Shown: positions 19,653 to 32,700 of the stretch, one piece after another
Layout: each line of letters starts with the position of its first letter
Numbering within the stretch: position 1 is the stretch's first letter
Source of the DNA: Candidatus Hydrogenedentota bacterium
GTDB taxonomy: Bacteria; Hydrogenedentota; Hydrogenedentia; Hydrogenedentales; CAITNO01
DNA: 47,822 bases
Direction: 5' to 3'
NCBI GenBank assembly: GCA_903902895.1
Contig: CAIUWO010000207.1
Span: forward strand, 1 to 47,822
Notes under the pieces: generated by a model
The model's input: only the letters and a program-made list of their open reading frames with translations
Told to the model about the DNA's origin: nothing
Database searches by the model: none
Position numbers and translations under genes: made by a program

Positions 19653-20147
19653 TTAGGGTGCACCTATCCCCCCGTCTTGGCTCGCACCACGTTGTGATTG
19701 CTCAGGCTTCTCTCCCCGCACGGCATGACCCTCTGAGCACAGAATAATCGCACCGCCATTTCTGTTTTCTGGTTCCAAAAGCATCTCGACATGGGTGTCT
19801 GAATACAAAGTCCCCTGCCCCAGGAAACGAAAAGAAAGTCCAGTCACCTTCCAAAGTTCAGAAAATAGTCCACAGTCATCCCATAGAAATTTGAATCAGC
19901 CCCTATTCAAATCCCTGTGGGATAACTGTGAACTGCTCTGATTAATAGGTCGCATGGGAGAATGACGATAAATGCGACTAACCGCGATGAAGAGTTTGAG
20001 TGTAAGGTCTTCCTGAATCGTTTCTTCGACAAAGACCCGGTTTCGGGCGTATGCCCCGCTGCGCGGAGCTACCCATCTCCACCATTCTTGCCATAACAGC
20101 ACCCAGTCCGCCCCCCCTTGCGGCCTGGCATCCGCGGCCGCAAGCAT
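19653..20147 (-). pseudogene. Possible decayed ORF, one reading frame split by an in-frame TGA (19896-19898)
   Basis: Minus-strand ORFs 19896-20147 and 19653-19847 are in the same frame. The join reads '...SQLSHRDLNRG*FKFLWDDCGLFSELWKVTGLSFRFLGQGTLYSDTHVEMLLEPENRNGGAIILC...'. Confidence 0.3.
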
Positions 20148-20173
20148 GTAGCATCGGAATGATACATGCTTGC
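20140..20173. repeat. Large near-perfect hairpin/dyad upstream of the DUF6788-like ORF
   Basis: GCAAGCATGTA g CAT cgga ATG a TACATGCTTGC: 11-bp perfect stem, one mismatch, 3-bp stem, 4-nt loop. TATAAT follows at 20176-20181. Confidence 0.75.
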
Positions 20174-20193
20174 GCTATAATGTCAAGAAGAAA

Positions 20194-20511
20194 ATGGAGG
20201 CCCGGAAAGAAATGGAACGGAGCGCGCAGATTGAGCGCAGGATTGTGAAAATTAAGCAGGCGCTGGCGGACCTGGGCGACATGCGACCGGGTTCGCTCTC
20301 AACGCAAACTCGAAGCTGGGGCGGACAGTACTGCCAGTTAAGCTACACCCACTTGGGAAAGGGCCGTACTGAATACGTCCCCCAGGAACGCCTTAACACG
20401 GTCAGGCAACAACTGGCAAACCACAACAAGTTCAAAGACCTTGTCCAGGAATGGGTGGCTCTCGCCATAGAGTTCTGTAAGCTAAAAGCGACACAGGACC
20501 AAAGGCCATAG
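20194..20511 (+). CDS. DUF6788-like small protein (often found near mobile elements)
   Basis: Likely start is the in-frame ATG of MEARKEMERSAQIERRIVKIKQALADLGDMRPGSLSTQTRSWGGQYCQLSYTHLGKGRTEYVPQERLNTVRQQLANHNKFKDLVQEWVALAIEFCKLK. 'LGDMRPGSLS' core recognised from memory. Start coordinate is the in-frame ATG after 'aagaag'. Confidence 0.6.
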   Translation: MEARKEMERSAQIERRIVKIKQALADLGDMRPGSLSTQTRSWGGQYCQLSYTHLGKGRTEYVPQERLNTVRQQLANHNKFKDLVQEWVALAIEFCKLKATQDQRP

Positions 20512-20721
20512 ACCGAGAAATCGGTACTTTAAAAATATTAACAATATGGAGATAATATAAGGTTAGAAGTACAGGGTTTTCCTTGACACCGTGTGCAAAA
20601 TATGTTAAGAAATATGGGTTAGGATCGCAGGAGTATTTTGGGTGCACTTTCAGGGTTAACTCTTGTGCGAAGGGTGAGAGTCTTTCCGCGAGGGGAGCCG
20701 TAAGACTAAGGAGAGGTAGTC

Positions 20722-23700
20722 ATGCGGAAAGGTGTAACTATCGTTCGCGCGAACATGGTGTTGTCAGTGTGCCTGCTGTGTGCGGCACTGGCGCTCACTG
20801 GAGGCGGGGTGTGCGCCGTGCTTTCGGTGAATGCGAAGCCCATGGGCGAGGGAAAGCCGGTTGCTCCTGTGATTCCTGCCGAAAGCTCCGCCGGGGAGAG
20901 CGGTATGGGGCAAGTGATGGTGCAATGGTGGCGCGACACGGCTGCGGCCCATGGGACTCCAACGCCCGAGACGGTTCGGGCCGAGGCCTTGGCAACACCG
21001 CCTGTGGACAACGCTGCGTCAAGGGTGCCGGGAACCGTGGTGACTGCAGACACGCCCGCTGTGCTGCCCGTACATCTCCCGGCTTCGGCGGTCAGCGTGG
21101 AACAACTTGGCCTGACTTTTCCCGGCCTGGCGATCAACGCCCGGACTCGGACTCAACTGGATGCGCTGTCGAATGTGACCGTGGGTATCACGACATTCGC
21201 TGTCGACCAGGGGATCAAGAACGCGGTTGGCCTGTCAGAAAAATCGCCATCCGCGCAAAAGGACAGCGGCGAGGGCGAGCCCGACCTCAGCACCTTTGAC
21301 CTTGTTGCCGACTACGACACATTCCTTGCCTTGGTCAGTCCCGGCAGCGATCCCCACACCGCAGACATCAATGCCTATGGTCTGGACGAAAACGGCGCCG
21401 CATCCTTCGGCACCGGTGATGGTATCCCCGACAGGGCACAGATACTCATCCTTCAGCAGGTGCTGAAAACGCCGGGTATTGAGTTCTCCGGAGGGGCGAG
21501 CCACACAACCGCCGTGGCGCGTTGGCAGGCCATTTGGGCCTCTTTTCCCGCAGAGGGCAGCTCGATCGAGGGCGTTACCGCGGAACAGTATGCGAGTGTG
21601 CGGCGGGTGATTGTGAGTGTGTGTATGTTCGGGGACACCGCATCAGTCCAGTTGGGCCTGACCTTGGGCGGGCTGATCGGCTGGGTTCCCATCGACGAGG
21701 CTGCGCAGCGCAGCCTGTTCACGCCCATGCCCTGGCCCTTTAGCGCACAGGGCAACTTTAACGGCACAGCCACCGGCGCGGCTTACTGCAATTCGGCCAA
21801 GTGGACCATCGCACAGGAACATGCCGCCGCTGCCACCAGCCCCGTTGCGCCGACTTTTGACGAGATTGCCACCGCCTACGGTGCCATGCTGGGCGCGGAC
21901 TTTGTCAACGCGCAAAGCACGGCGACTCAGTTTCATACCCTGAATATTCAACTTTGCGGGCAGCTTGTCTGCCCGACGCTGGGGCGCTTGGACCTGGCCG
22001 AGGGCATCGGAACCAACCTGACCGCCGTGCCCGACACCTCCTGGCTTTTCGACCACTGGGAACTGACCCCCGAAGGCGGCTCTACCAGCATCGTGACCAC
22101 CCAGGCGCTCACGGTGCCCCCGTGCTACGGCAACATAGCCGTGCGCGCCGTCGCCAAACCCGACGCCACCGCCAGGATCGACACCGTATTTCGTGACAGG
22201 CACTTGGAACAGGCGGTGCGTGTTGCGGTGAACAAGCTGACCGGGGATGTGTTCTGGGCAGACGTGGAAGGGCTGACCGGGCTTGATGCCCGGGGACTGG
22301 GAATTGCCGGCACGGATGGACTCAACTATCTGACCTCACTCACCTATCTGGATTTGCGAGACAACCAGATCATCGACATCACACCCCTGGCCGCGCTGAC
22401 CGGACTGGGCATGTTGATGCTCGGACACAACCAGGTAGTTGATGTGGCGCCCTTGGCCGGTCTGTCCGGCCTGGTGATACTTGATCTGGGCTGGGGCATG
22501 GACAGTCTGTCCATCTGGGACCGATGGGCCGCCCAGGGCGAGGCCAACCAGATTACCAGCATCAGCGCCCTGTCGAGCCTCAATAATCTGAACATTCTAG
22601 ACCTGTGCGGCAACAACATCTCCAGCCTTGACGCAGTTTCCGCCATGACCTCCCTGCAAGTGCTGTTGGCGGACGGTAATCCCGTGCGCGACTATGACTC
22701 CGTGGGGGCCTTGGACAGTCTCTACCTACTATGCGTCCAGAACACGGGCATGACCGACACGATCCTTGCCAGCCTGCTGCTCGACAACGGCACACCCAAA
22801 CTGCCGGGGCTGGGCGGCATAGGCCTGAGCGCCAATCCCGCCCTGACCACACTGGCCCCGCTGGTTGATTATGCCAATCTCACGGGGTTGCTCTGCGGAG
22901 ACAATGCCGAGTTGGCCAATATCACCGACCTGTCCGGACTGTCCAGCCTAGGCGTCGTTATTCTCGGCAACACCAAGGTGACAGAGCTTGCCAGCCTGAA
23001 CGCCCTGAGGACCCAGGACTTGGGCGGCGCACTCATACTGCGGAACAACCCCCACCTATTTGACAATGGCGGCGCTCCGTGCACCGATGTTGAGCTCATT
23101 GAAGCAATGGGCAACACGGTGGACTGCGATTTTGCCTGTGGAACGCAGAAGCTGCTGACCACAACCGTCTCGCCGACATTGAATGCCGGCGACGTCGCCC
23201 CCTTTGTTGGGAGCCGTCCCTACGCTGCGAACGCCGTGGTGCAGGTCCAGGCAATGCAGAGTAACCCCGCCTACTGTTTCTCGCACTGGACCGGCCCAGT
23301 CGCCGACCCGGCAAGTCGAAACACGGCGGTGTACATGACCGGGGACCGGTCCGTGAGTGCCGTGTTCATCCCTTACGGCGACGGCATGCTGACCATGCTC
23401 GCCCCGAAGACCTATGAAGTGAATGCACAGGGCGCACGCGTCCCCGGAACCGAGCGGGATGTGCCGGGTGTGGTAACGCCCGCACCCGGCCAGTGGAACT
23501 GCCGGCTTGGCGAGACGCGCCATTTGCGCGCCGAGGCCAAGCCCGGTTGGGGTTTCTTGTGCTGGTGCGATGCCGACTATACGGTTGTGGACTCGACCCA
23601 TGACTATGATCTGGTCATGACAGGCGACCGCACCGTGCGGGCGATCTTTATGCCGGCCAAGTGGACGCTCTACATGTATGGGCAAAACGGTGCGGGCACA

Positions 23701-26700
23701 ATCACGCCGCCGCTGGGGCTCATGTATTGTGCCGCTGGACAGCAGGTGCCGCTCCACGCCGAGGCGGACCCTGATTACTGTTTTACCGGGTGGTCCGGTG
23801 GTCCGTCAGGCCAGAGCGGTTTCCAATACAATGCCGCCGACACAATGATCATCATGGACGCGGATTACACGCTGTGGACCACATTTACCGCTTGCGACCA
23901 GCTTCCCCTTACTGTGGGCGTGGAGGGGTTTGGCGATACCAACCCTGCGGTCGGCACGCACTACTACTCAACCGGTACCACTGTGTCATTGACTGCTGTT
24001 CCTTATCCAGGTTGGATGTTTGACCATTGGACGGGTGATCTGGCAGACACAGCCAATCCCGCATCTGTCACCATGGACACGGCCAAGACGGTCACGGCGG
24101 TGTTTTCCATCGATTTTGCCGATGGCAATTTGTTGTCGGTTATTCGGCAGGCCATAGGCAAGCCTTCCGGCCCCATTTACGTTGGCGACCTCACCGGCCA
24201 CACGGAACTCGACACAACAGGATGTCAGATTACCTCATTGCAGGGACTCCAATACTGGAACGACCTCGCTGTGTTGACCGTCAACAATGCCACGCTTGAC
24301 TCTGAAACACTCGACCTGACGCCTCTGGAGGCGCTCAACAATCTGCGAGAGGTGTCTTTCCAGAACGTTCGTTTCGCGTCTGTTGCCCCGCTGGCATGTT
24401 TAGGCACAGTGGAAAAGCTGGTGCTGCACGATTGCGGCCTGACCGACATCGCCCCGCTGGCAACCATGACAGGACTCAAAGAGCTTGACCTTGCCCAGAA
24501 CCGGATTGGCGACCTGGTTCCGCTTCAGGGCCTGATTCTGCTGGAAGCTCTTGACTTGTCCCGAAATGCCGCGCCCGCGCCGGCCACCGGCCCCGCATTC
24601 TCCAGCGAAGCCCCGCTCGCTGGACTGACACCGCTCGTGGGGCTCACGCAGTTACGGAACTTGTCTCTGGCATACAACCGCCTTGAAGAGATCGCGCCGC
24701 TGGCCGGCAACACCGGTTTGGGTTCAGGCGACATCGTCGACCTTTCAGGCAACCCCCTCAGCCCAGCATCACTTTGCGGTGCCGTGCAGACAATGAAGGA
24801 TAACGACGTCACCGTTTTCCACGAGGGAGTATGCACCCACATCTTCACGCTCCAGATCACCGGCAACGGCTCGGTGGGCATGGCCCCGGGACAGTATTCT
24901 TACCCGGCGGGTCAGACCGTGGAGTGCCTTGCCCAGGCCGATTCTGGCTGGGTGTTTGATCGTTGGGAGGGAGGCACCGTGGCATGCCCCCGCGCCAAAG
25001 CGCAGACCTTCACCATGGACCAGGCTGTCACTGTAACGGCAGTCTTCATCGCGGTTCCCCAGGAGGAAATTCCGGCCAACGAGATTACAATCGCAGACCC
25101 AAATCTCAAACTGGCCATATTTGCGGCCATAGGGCGCCACTCCGCACAGGCCACCGACCCTCTATATCTCAAGGAGGTTGTCTGCCTGCAATACCTTGAT
25201 GCATATAATAGCAGGATTACCAGTCTTGAGGGCATCCAGAACTGCCGGGCGCTTCAGGAAGTATTTATCTACGAAAACCAAATTACCGATGTGTCCCCGC
25301 TCACTGCTTTGGGTGAACTGACGCATGTGGAGTTAGGCGGCAACCCGCTCGCCAGCGCGGCGCCGCTTACCCAGATTTGCGGACTGCAGGAACTGCATAT
25401 AGATAATTGTGGCCTTGTCTCGCTGGACTTCTTGCCTGGACTGGATTCTCTGCAGCTCTTGGATGTTAGCGGTAATCCCGTCGGCAACAGTGAAATGGAG
25501 CATATTGAGGCACTGACGAGCCTGCATGCACTTGGTATTGGCCAAACAGGAATTACCACACTGGAACCGCTCTCCGGTCTTTCTTTACTCGACACGGTTT
25601 ATGCCCCAGAAAACGCCATCACAGATTTGTCTCCATTGGCGAACCTGACAGGCTTGCAGGCATTGGTGGCATCCTCATGCATGATTACAGACCTCACGCC
25701 GCTTGCGGGACTGACCCAGTTGGGCATTCTGCTCATAGACCAGAACCCCAATCTTGCAAGCCTTGCGGGCCTGGAAGGCATGACAAGCCTAAACTGTCTA
25801 TATGCTTCCTCGTGTGCTCTTGATGATATTGGCATCGAAAGTCTGGGGGATGCCAACCTGACCATGCTGCAGTGGCTTGCCTTGGGCAATAATGAGCTCG
25901 TGGACATCCAGCCGCTGGCGGACAACGCGGGTATCGGCACCGGTGATTTCGTGGACCTTGAGGGAAACCCGCTGAACGACCAGTCCAAATGCACGCATAT
26001 CCCCGCACTTCAGGCACGGGGGGTGGACGTGCATCCCTCCAATGCGTGTGGGTACAAACTCATGGTTGAAGTTCAGGGCCAGGGCTTCGTGACACAGAAT
26101 CCGACGGGATCGCCTCTGAGACCGGGCACCCAGGTGACCCTTACCGCAACACCACCGGCCAATCCCGCGAAGTGGTACTTCGACCATTGGGAGGGCGATC
26201 TGACCGGAACGGTCAACCCTGCCACCGTCTCCATGGATGCGGACAAGACCGTCAAGGCGGTCTTCAAGCCCTATGACCACACTCTCACCGTAGAAGTGGA
26301 GGGCGACGGCACCCCAACGCCCGGTGTTGGCACTCATTACTACAGCAGCGGAGATGTCGCCTCTTTCTCCGTCGCGCCAGCGGCAGGGTACATGCTGGAC
26401 CATTGGGAAGGCGACCTGGAGGGGGCCGGCCACAGTCCGCAGCTAACCATGAACCATGACTGTTCAGTAAAGGCTGTCTTTGTGCAAGGCACGCTTAGGG
26501 CAGCCTTTAAGGCATTGCCCAGGGTAGGCCTGCCTCCCCTTACAGTGGCGTTCGCGGACCAGTCCTCATGGCGCGATCATCCAGCAACCGCCTGGGAGTG
26601 GAACTTCGGTGACGGCACGGATATTGACAGCGCGGCTTCGCCAACCCATGTGTACCAGTCCCCGGGAATCTACAGCGTGTCGTTGAAGGTTACGTCCAAC

Positions 26701-29700
26701 GCTGGAAGTGATACCCTGGTGCGGGAACACTACATTCACGCGCAATCGCTTCCCACGGCATCCTTTACCGCCGCGCCGTTTAGCGGTGTTGCGCCTCTGG
26801 ACGTTACATTCACGGATGCATCACTTCCGGGAAACACGCCCCCCATCTTGAGGCGGGAATGGAAATTCGGTGACGGCGGCACCAGTACCGCGGCTTCTCC
26901 AACCCATGCGTACCAATCCTCCGGAACTTACGACGTGTCGTTGAAGGTCACCACCGCAGCGGGAAGCAATACCCTGACGAAGACGAGCTATATCTACGTG
27001 CAATCGAGACCCACGGCTTCTTTTGTCGCTTCGCCATCGGGCGGGCTCGCGCCTTTAACCGTTCACTTCACGGACACTTCAGTTTCGCAAAACGCGTCCC
27101 CCATTGTGCGGAGACACTGGGACTTTGGAGACGGCGCAACAAGCACTGAACAGTCGCCCCAACACATCTATGCGGTGCCAGGCGTCTACACCGCCTCGTT
27201 GACTGTTGAGAATCTCTTCGGGCCGAACACTTGTACCAGAACGATTCACGCTGTCGAAACGCTTGCGCGCCTCTATGTCGTTCCGCCGGGGACGGCCAGG
27301 GACGGACTTGCCCCAGGTTGGGCGGACGCGTTTGAAAGCATCGGCGATGCTGCGGAGCAACTGGGCCTGTATCCTGACGCAGAAATATGGATAGCCCAGG
27401 GGGTCTATAACGAAAGCGTTGCAATCCACGAATGCGGGTTCAATGAAGGCCATGCCTGGGTGTACGGCGGCTTTTCCGGAACCGAAACAGCGCTTGAGGA
27501 TCGCGATCCGGCGGCTCACCCGACGATTCTCGACGGAAGCGGAAAAGAGCCCTTCTATTTTGATAATAGGGGCGCGATTCTTTTCCTTAACGGGGAAATG
27601 GCGGTTGTTGACGGTCTCACGGTTACCGGAAGCAGCGATTGTGGTGTTGCCACGGGTGATGGTGTCAATGCCACCATTTCCCATTGCACCCTGGCGGGTA
27701 ACGCGGGATACGGTGTATTCCTTGGAGCCCCCATTTATGACGACGGCGGCCGTGTTGAACTCTCCAACTGCGTTGTGAGCGGCAATGGTGGTGGTGTCAC
27801 AGGCATCCGTATGCAGGCTATCATCAAGAATACCCTGATTACCGGCAACGCGAGATGCGGAATAGAAATCAATACGCCGCCAGGCTTTTGTGACAAGAGC
27901 AACAACTTGAAGCCCCAAAGCACAACGGGTTCCCGACTTTGGCAAGGGCCAACGAACGGCTTCGCGTCGAACGACTGGGCAAGGAAGGAGCATTCACCGC
28001 AGGAACTGGATGCCGCGTTATCAGCCAAAGATGGGGCGATCAACGATCCAACCAGACTCTTAACGAAGTCCGGACAGGCGGAATGGACCGTTCTTGTCTA
28101 TATGGATGGTGACAATGACCTTGAAGAATATGCCATTGCCGACTTTCTGGAAATGTCGGAGATTGGCTCAGGCGACGAGTTCAATATTGTGGTTCTGTTT
28201 GACCGCTCCCCAGACTATGCCACAGCCTATGACAATTGGACGGGCGCCCGTCGTGGAATGGTGAGAAGTGGGGACACGCCTGGCCTTGCATGGGGGACGG
28301 CGGTTGGCGGCGATGTCAACATGGGCAACAAACAAACCCTGACGGATTTTTGCCAGTGGGGCATGTCGAGCTATCCGGCGGCGCGGTATGCCCTGATCCT
28401 GTGGAACCACGGGGGAGGCTGGAGCAAGAGTCTTACGCTTCAGGCGCGCCCGTTCAAGGAAATCTGCTATGACTACACGAGCGGGTCCGTGTTGAGCGTG
28501 GCGGACGTGAAGGATGCCATTTGCGCTGCCACTTTCACAAAGCCATTCAGTTTGATCGGGTTCGATGCCTGCCTAATGGGGATGGCAGAAGTCGCCTATG
28601 AGATGAGCCAGACACAGGCCTCCGTAATGGTTGCGTCGGAAGACCTGGAACCGAGCAACGGATGGCCGTACGCGGACGTGTTTGCGCAACTCAAGGTATC
28701 GCCAGCGATGGGCCCGGCGCAATTAGGGGCCATCATCGTTGATTCTTATTACAATTCCTATGGCCGCAGCCAAACAATGTCCGCTGTGGACCTCAGGGAA
28801 ATGGGCACCGTCGTGGAGGGGATCACGGCCCTTGGATGCTGCATTCCACGCGACGAGAGCAGCAACCCGCGCAACTGTGCCGCAAAGGCCACGGAACTGA
28901 TGACGGCGCTGGACAAAGCGGTGATACGCGAGCGGCACGGCGATGACTGGGATGGAAGCCATGGGTTGTCCATCTACTTCCCCAACGATGCCTTCCCAGT
29001 CCCGGAATACGAGGGCATCGCCTTTGACAACGAGAGTTCCTGGTACGAGTTTCTTGAGAGCTTTGCGGGTCTGCCCACTGATTCGTGGGTCCGTCAGGCG
29101 CGCGATGGCGTGAAAACCTACGGGCCGGAAGCAGACTATGCCGATCTCTACGCCTTCTGCGATGCTGTGGCCGGCCTAGCCCAACAGCGTGATAGTCACC
29201 TCAAAGTGGTCAACTGCACGATTGCAAACCAGCCAGTGGGAATCTTTGTGGCAGACAAGCCTTTTTGCGCGGATGTCAATTATGCATTCGAGGCCGTCAA
29301 TACCATTTTTGCCAACCATGGCGAATGCGGTGTTTGGGAGGCACGGGCGGATGCCATAACGCAACTGGATAATTGCCTCTTCTTCCAAAATGCCATTGAC
29401 TACCGCGCCAAGGGCACCACGGAACTCACAGGTCCAGGGGCCATTGATGCCTATTTTGGGTGGCAGTCATTCAACGCCGGCGGCGACCCAAAATTCCTTT
29501 TACCCGTTATCAACGCACAGCTTGCACTGGCGGGAGAGCAACCCGAGAACGATCCCAATAGAACCAAGTTTACCGCCACGGGACTTACGGCGGGCGCCCT
29601 GGTTGGAAAAATCCTGAGATTGCCGCCCCTGGAGGGTCAGTCGGGGGAATCACTCATCGTTGCCAACACGGCCACCGAAATCGAGGTTCTCGGCCCTGTG

Positions 29701-32700
29701 GCGGCCGCACTTCGCTCTGTGCAGCCAGTTCCTTCTGTGTTTCTGGATTGTGCCGACTACCACATTACCGATGGTTCAGCCGCGATAGACAAAGCCGATC
29801 CGTCCAAGGCACCGCCAGAGGATATCGACGGAGACCCGCGCCCTGGCCCCGATGATGAGCTTGTGGACATCGGGGCCGATGAGGCCAATTCTTCATATGG
29901 CGGACTTCCCGAAACAGAAATCTGCAACCTGCCTGACAAAATGAGAACGCTGTCGTTCTACCTGCCTTATCGTGTCCTCGGCTCTTCGGCGGAGATCACC
30001 AGCGTTGTGCTGTGGTATCGGTATACGAACGCAGATGAAGTAACAGGACCATGGACGCCGTATCCAGGCCTACCGCATCCTCATGACCCCGCCGACCTCC
30101 GAATGCCATTTGACGCACTCGCGGTCGATGGCGAGGGCACATACGAGTTCTATTCAATCGCCACGGACGTGAATGGCAGAACGGAGCAAGACCTGCGGAC
30201 CGCGGACGCCAAGGTATGGGTAGTTCAAGAGTACCCGGACAACCGAATTTATGTCGACTGCGGTGCCAACAGCGGTGGCAAAGGAAAGAGCTGGGACGAT
30301 GCCATCGGCGGGCCTGACGGTCTACGCAAAGCCCTCGAAATTGCCAGCCAACTGCAGATTCCCGAAATATGGGCAGCGCAGGGCACGTATGAGACCAATG
30401 AGTACGCCGGCATTGCCCTTCAAAGCAATGTCGCGATCCATGGCGGATTCCTGGCTGGACAAACCGCGCTGTCTGACAGGGATCTGGCGGCGCATCCGTC
30501 CATCATTTCCGGCGGTGGTGACTGCGCCGTCGTCGTAAACGCGTACGGAGTCAAGAACGCCCGCTTGAACGGTTTCACGGTCACAGGGTGCACCGCATAC
30601 GCGGGCATCTACTGCAGCCTTGTCGCGGGGGATGTCGTCTTTGAAGACTGCACGCTGACAGGTAATGGCGGTAGAGGCATCGAACTTTACAACGACGGTT
30701 CTCCCACGATTGTAAGTTGCACCATAAGTGACAACGCCTTTGACGGCGTATTGTCGGGGTTTGGCTCGTATCCACACATTGTGGGCTGTCAAATAAGCGG
30801 GAACGGCGGGTGCGGGATCTGGGGGACTGGCGTTCCATTGGGCTCAGGGTGGAATCCCGGCGATGATGGCGGCGTGGAGATTGAAGACTGCGTGATTTGC
30901 AGGAATGGCCTTGACGGAGTAGTCGGCTCAAACCGGAGCGCCATAAGTGTAAGCGGTAGCTTCATTTCCGGAAATGGTTCAGAAGCACATTCCGCTCCGG
31001 ACGACCCGGATCTTCCACTTCCTCCCACGGGAAATCTGAACCTCTGGGACGCCGGCAACGTGGCGGTTACGAACTGCGTGATATCGCAAGGGTACGCCTA
31101 TGGCGCCTATCTGGGGTCGGGCACGGTCGCAAACTGCACGATTAGTGACAACGCAGGACCGGGAATTAACGCAATATACGGTCGAGGGTGCCCGGCGGAG
31201 GTCGTCAACTGCATCCTCGCGAGCAATGGAGGACCTGGTATTGTAACGGATGTCTATGGGGAAAATACCGAACCGGAGTCTTGCCTTTTCTATTCTAACA
31301 CCGGTTTCGACTATGACGATGGCATGCCGGAGGGACAATGCGTTGGCGCGATAAGCCTTACGGGTTTCCTGGGCAAGGAGGCTGGCAATGTCGACGGAGA
31401 TCCGTCTTTTGCCCCGCCCATCAGCGGCACATGGGCCCACATCTCGCGCCAAGGAGATGATCTCGTCCTGACAGCGGCCGATTCCGCGGCGTTTGCCAAC
31501 CAGAATCTTGCCGGCCATCGCGTCAAAGTAGACACTTCCCGCAAAGATTGGATACGCATAATCTCAAACAGTCCCAGTGCAGTGACAGTGCGCGCAAATG
31601 ACGTGCGCTTTGCCGTGCCAGTCGGTACCGGGTTTGAAACCGACGGATATCACCTGCAGAACGGATCCAATGCCATTGGCCGCGGTCACAAATCCGCGGC
31701 GTCGCCGCCCAAAGACATCGACGGCGATGACCGGTCTAAGGAAAGCGGTGTGGACATTGGCGCGGACGAAGCCCCCCCCAGCTGGCTGGCGCCACCGCAG
31801 ACCTACCTGGTCAACGTGCCGGCCGTTTCCGTAACGGGGCAAGTCTGCATGGAATACGTTGTCGAACCAGGCTCTGCGCCAGTGGTCTCACTTGACCTCT
31901 GGTACAGAAGCATTAGAGAGACGAACTGGCACCAAGGCGGCACATTTGACGTTCCCGTCGAACCCAATCCCAGCGACACTGTCTGCTTCAACGCCTTGAC
32001 GATTGCTGACGGGGCATATGAATTCTGCCTGGTTGCCCACGGTGAAGCCGTTACATCTGAATCGTTGGCTGAGGCCCGCACAGCCATCGCAAGGTCATTT
32101 CCAGACGGCCATATTTATGTGAACAATCAAGCCGCGGCGGGTTTGAGAACCGGCACCTCGTGGGATAACGCGTTCCTGACCGTCTCGGACGGCATTCTGG
32201 CCGCACGACTCAAGGGGGGGATATCAGAAGTGTCGGTGACCGGGGGGCCCTATTACGAGAAGATTTCGATTCCTTCGGGTGTGACAGTTCAGGGGGGGTA
32301 TGTTCCTGATGGCGCTGGGCAGACACGGAACATAACGCAGGACCCTAAACTTTACACAAAAATGTTCCCCTCTCAGTTGGGCGCGGTGTCGGTGACCATT
32401 CCCCAAAGCATGACACAGCTGCAAGTGCGGGATACTGTAGCGCCAACCGTCACCTTATCAGGAGCAGACCGTGATCACCAGGTGTCTGATGCAGGGTTGT
32501 CTGGATTTACCGTACATCCATCCGAATACTTTCTCTATGGAACAAACAACGCGCCGTCCGAATTAGCCATTGCCCTTAGAACAAATCATGCGGCGCCGTC
32601 GACCAGCATCTCCAACTGTGTGTTTGCCGGGTGCGCCTTCACGTTCGACCTGATGACGTTTCAGTTTGACCATACATATGGCATCCGTTGTACTGACGCC

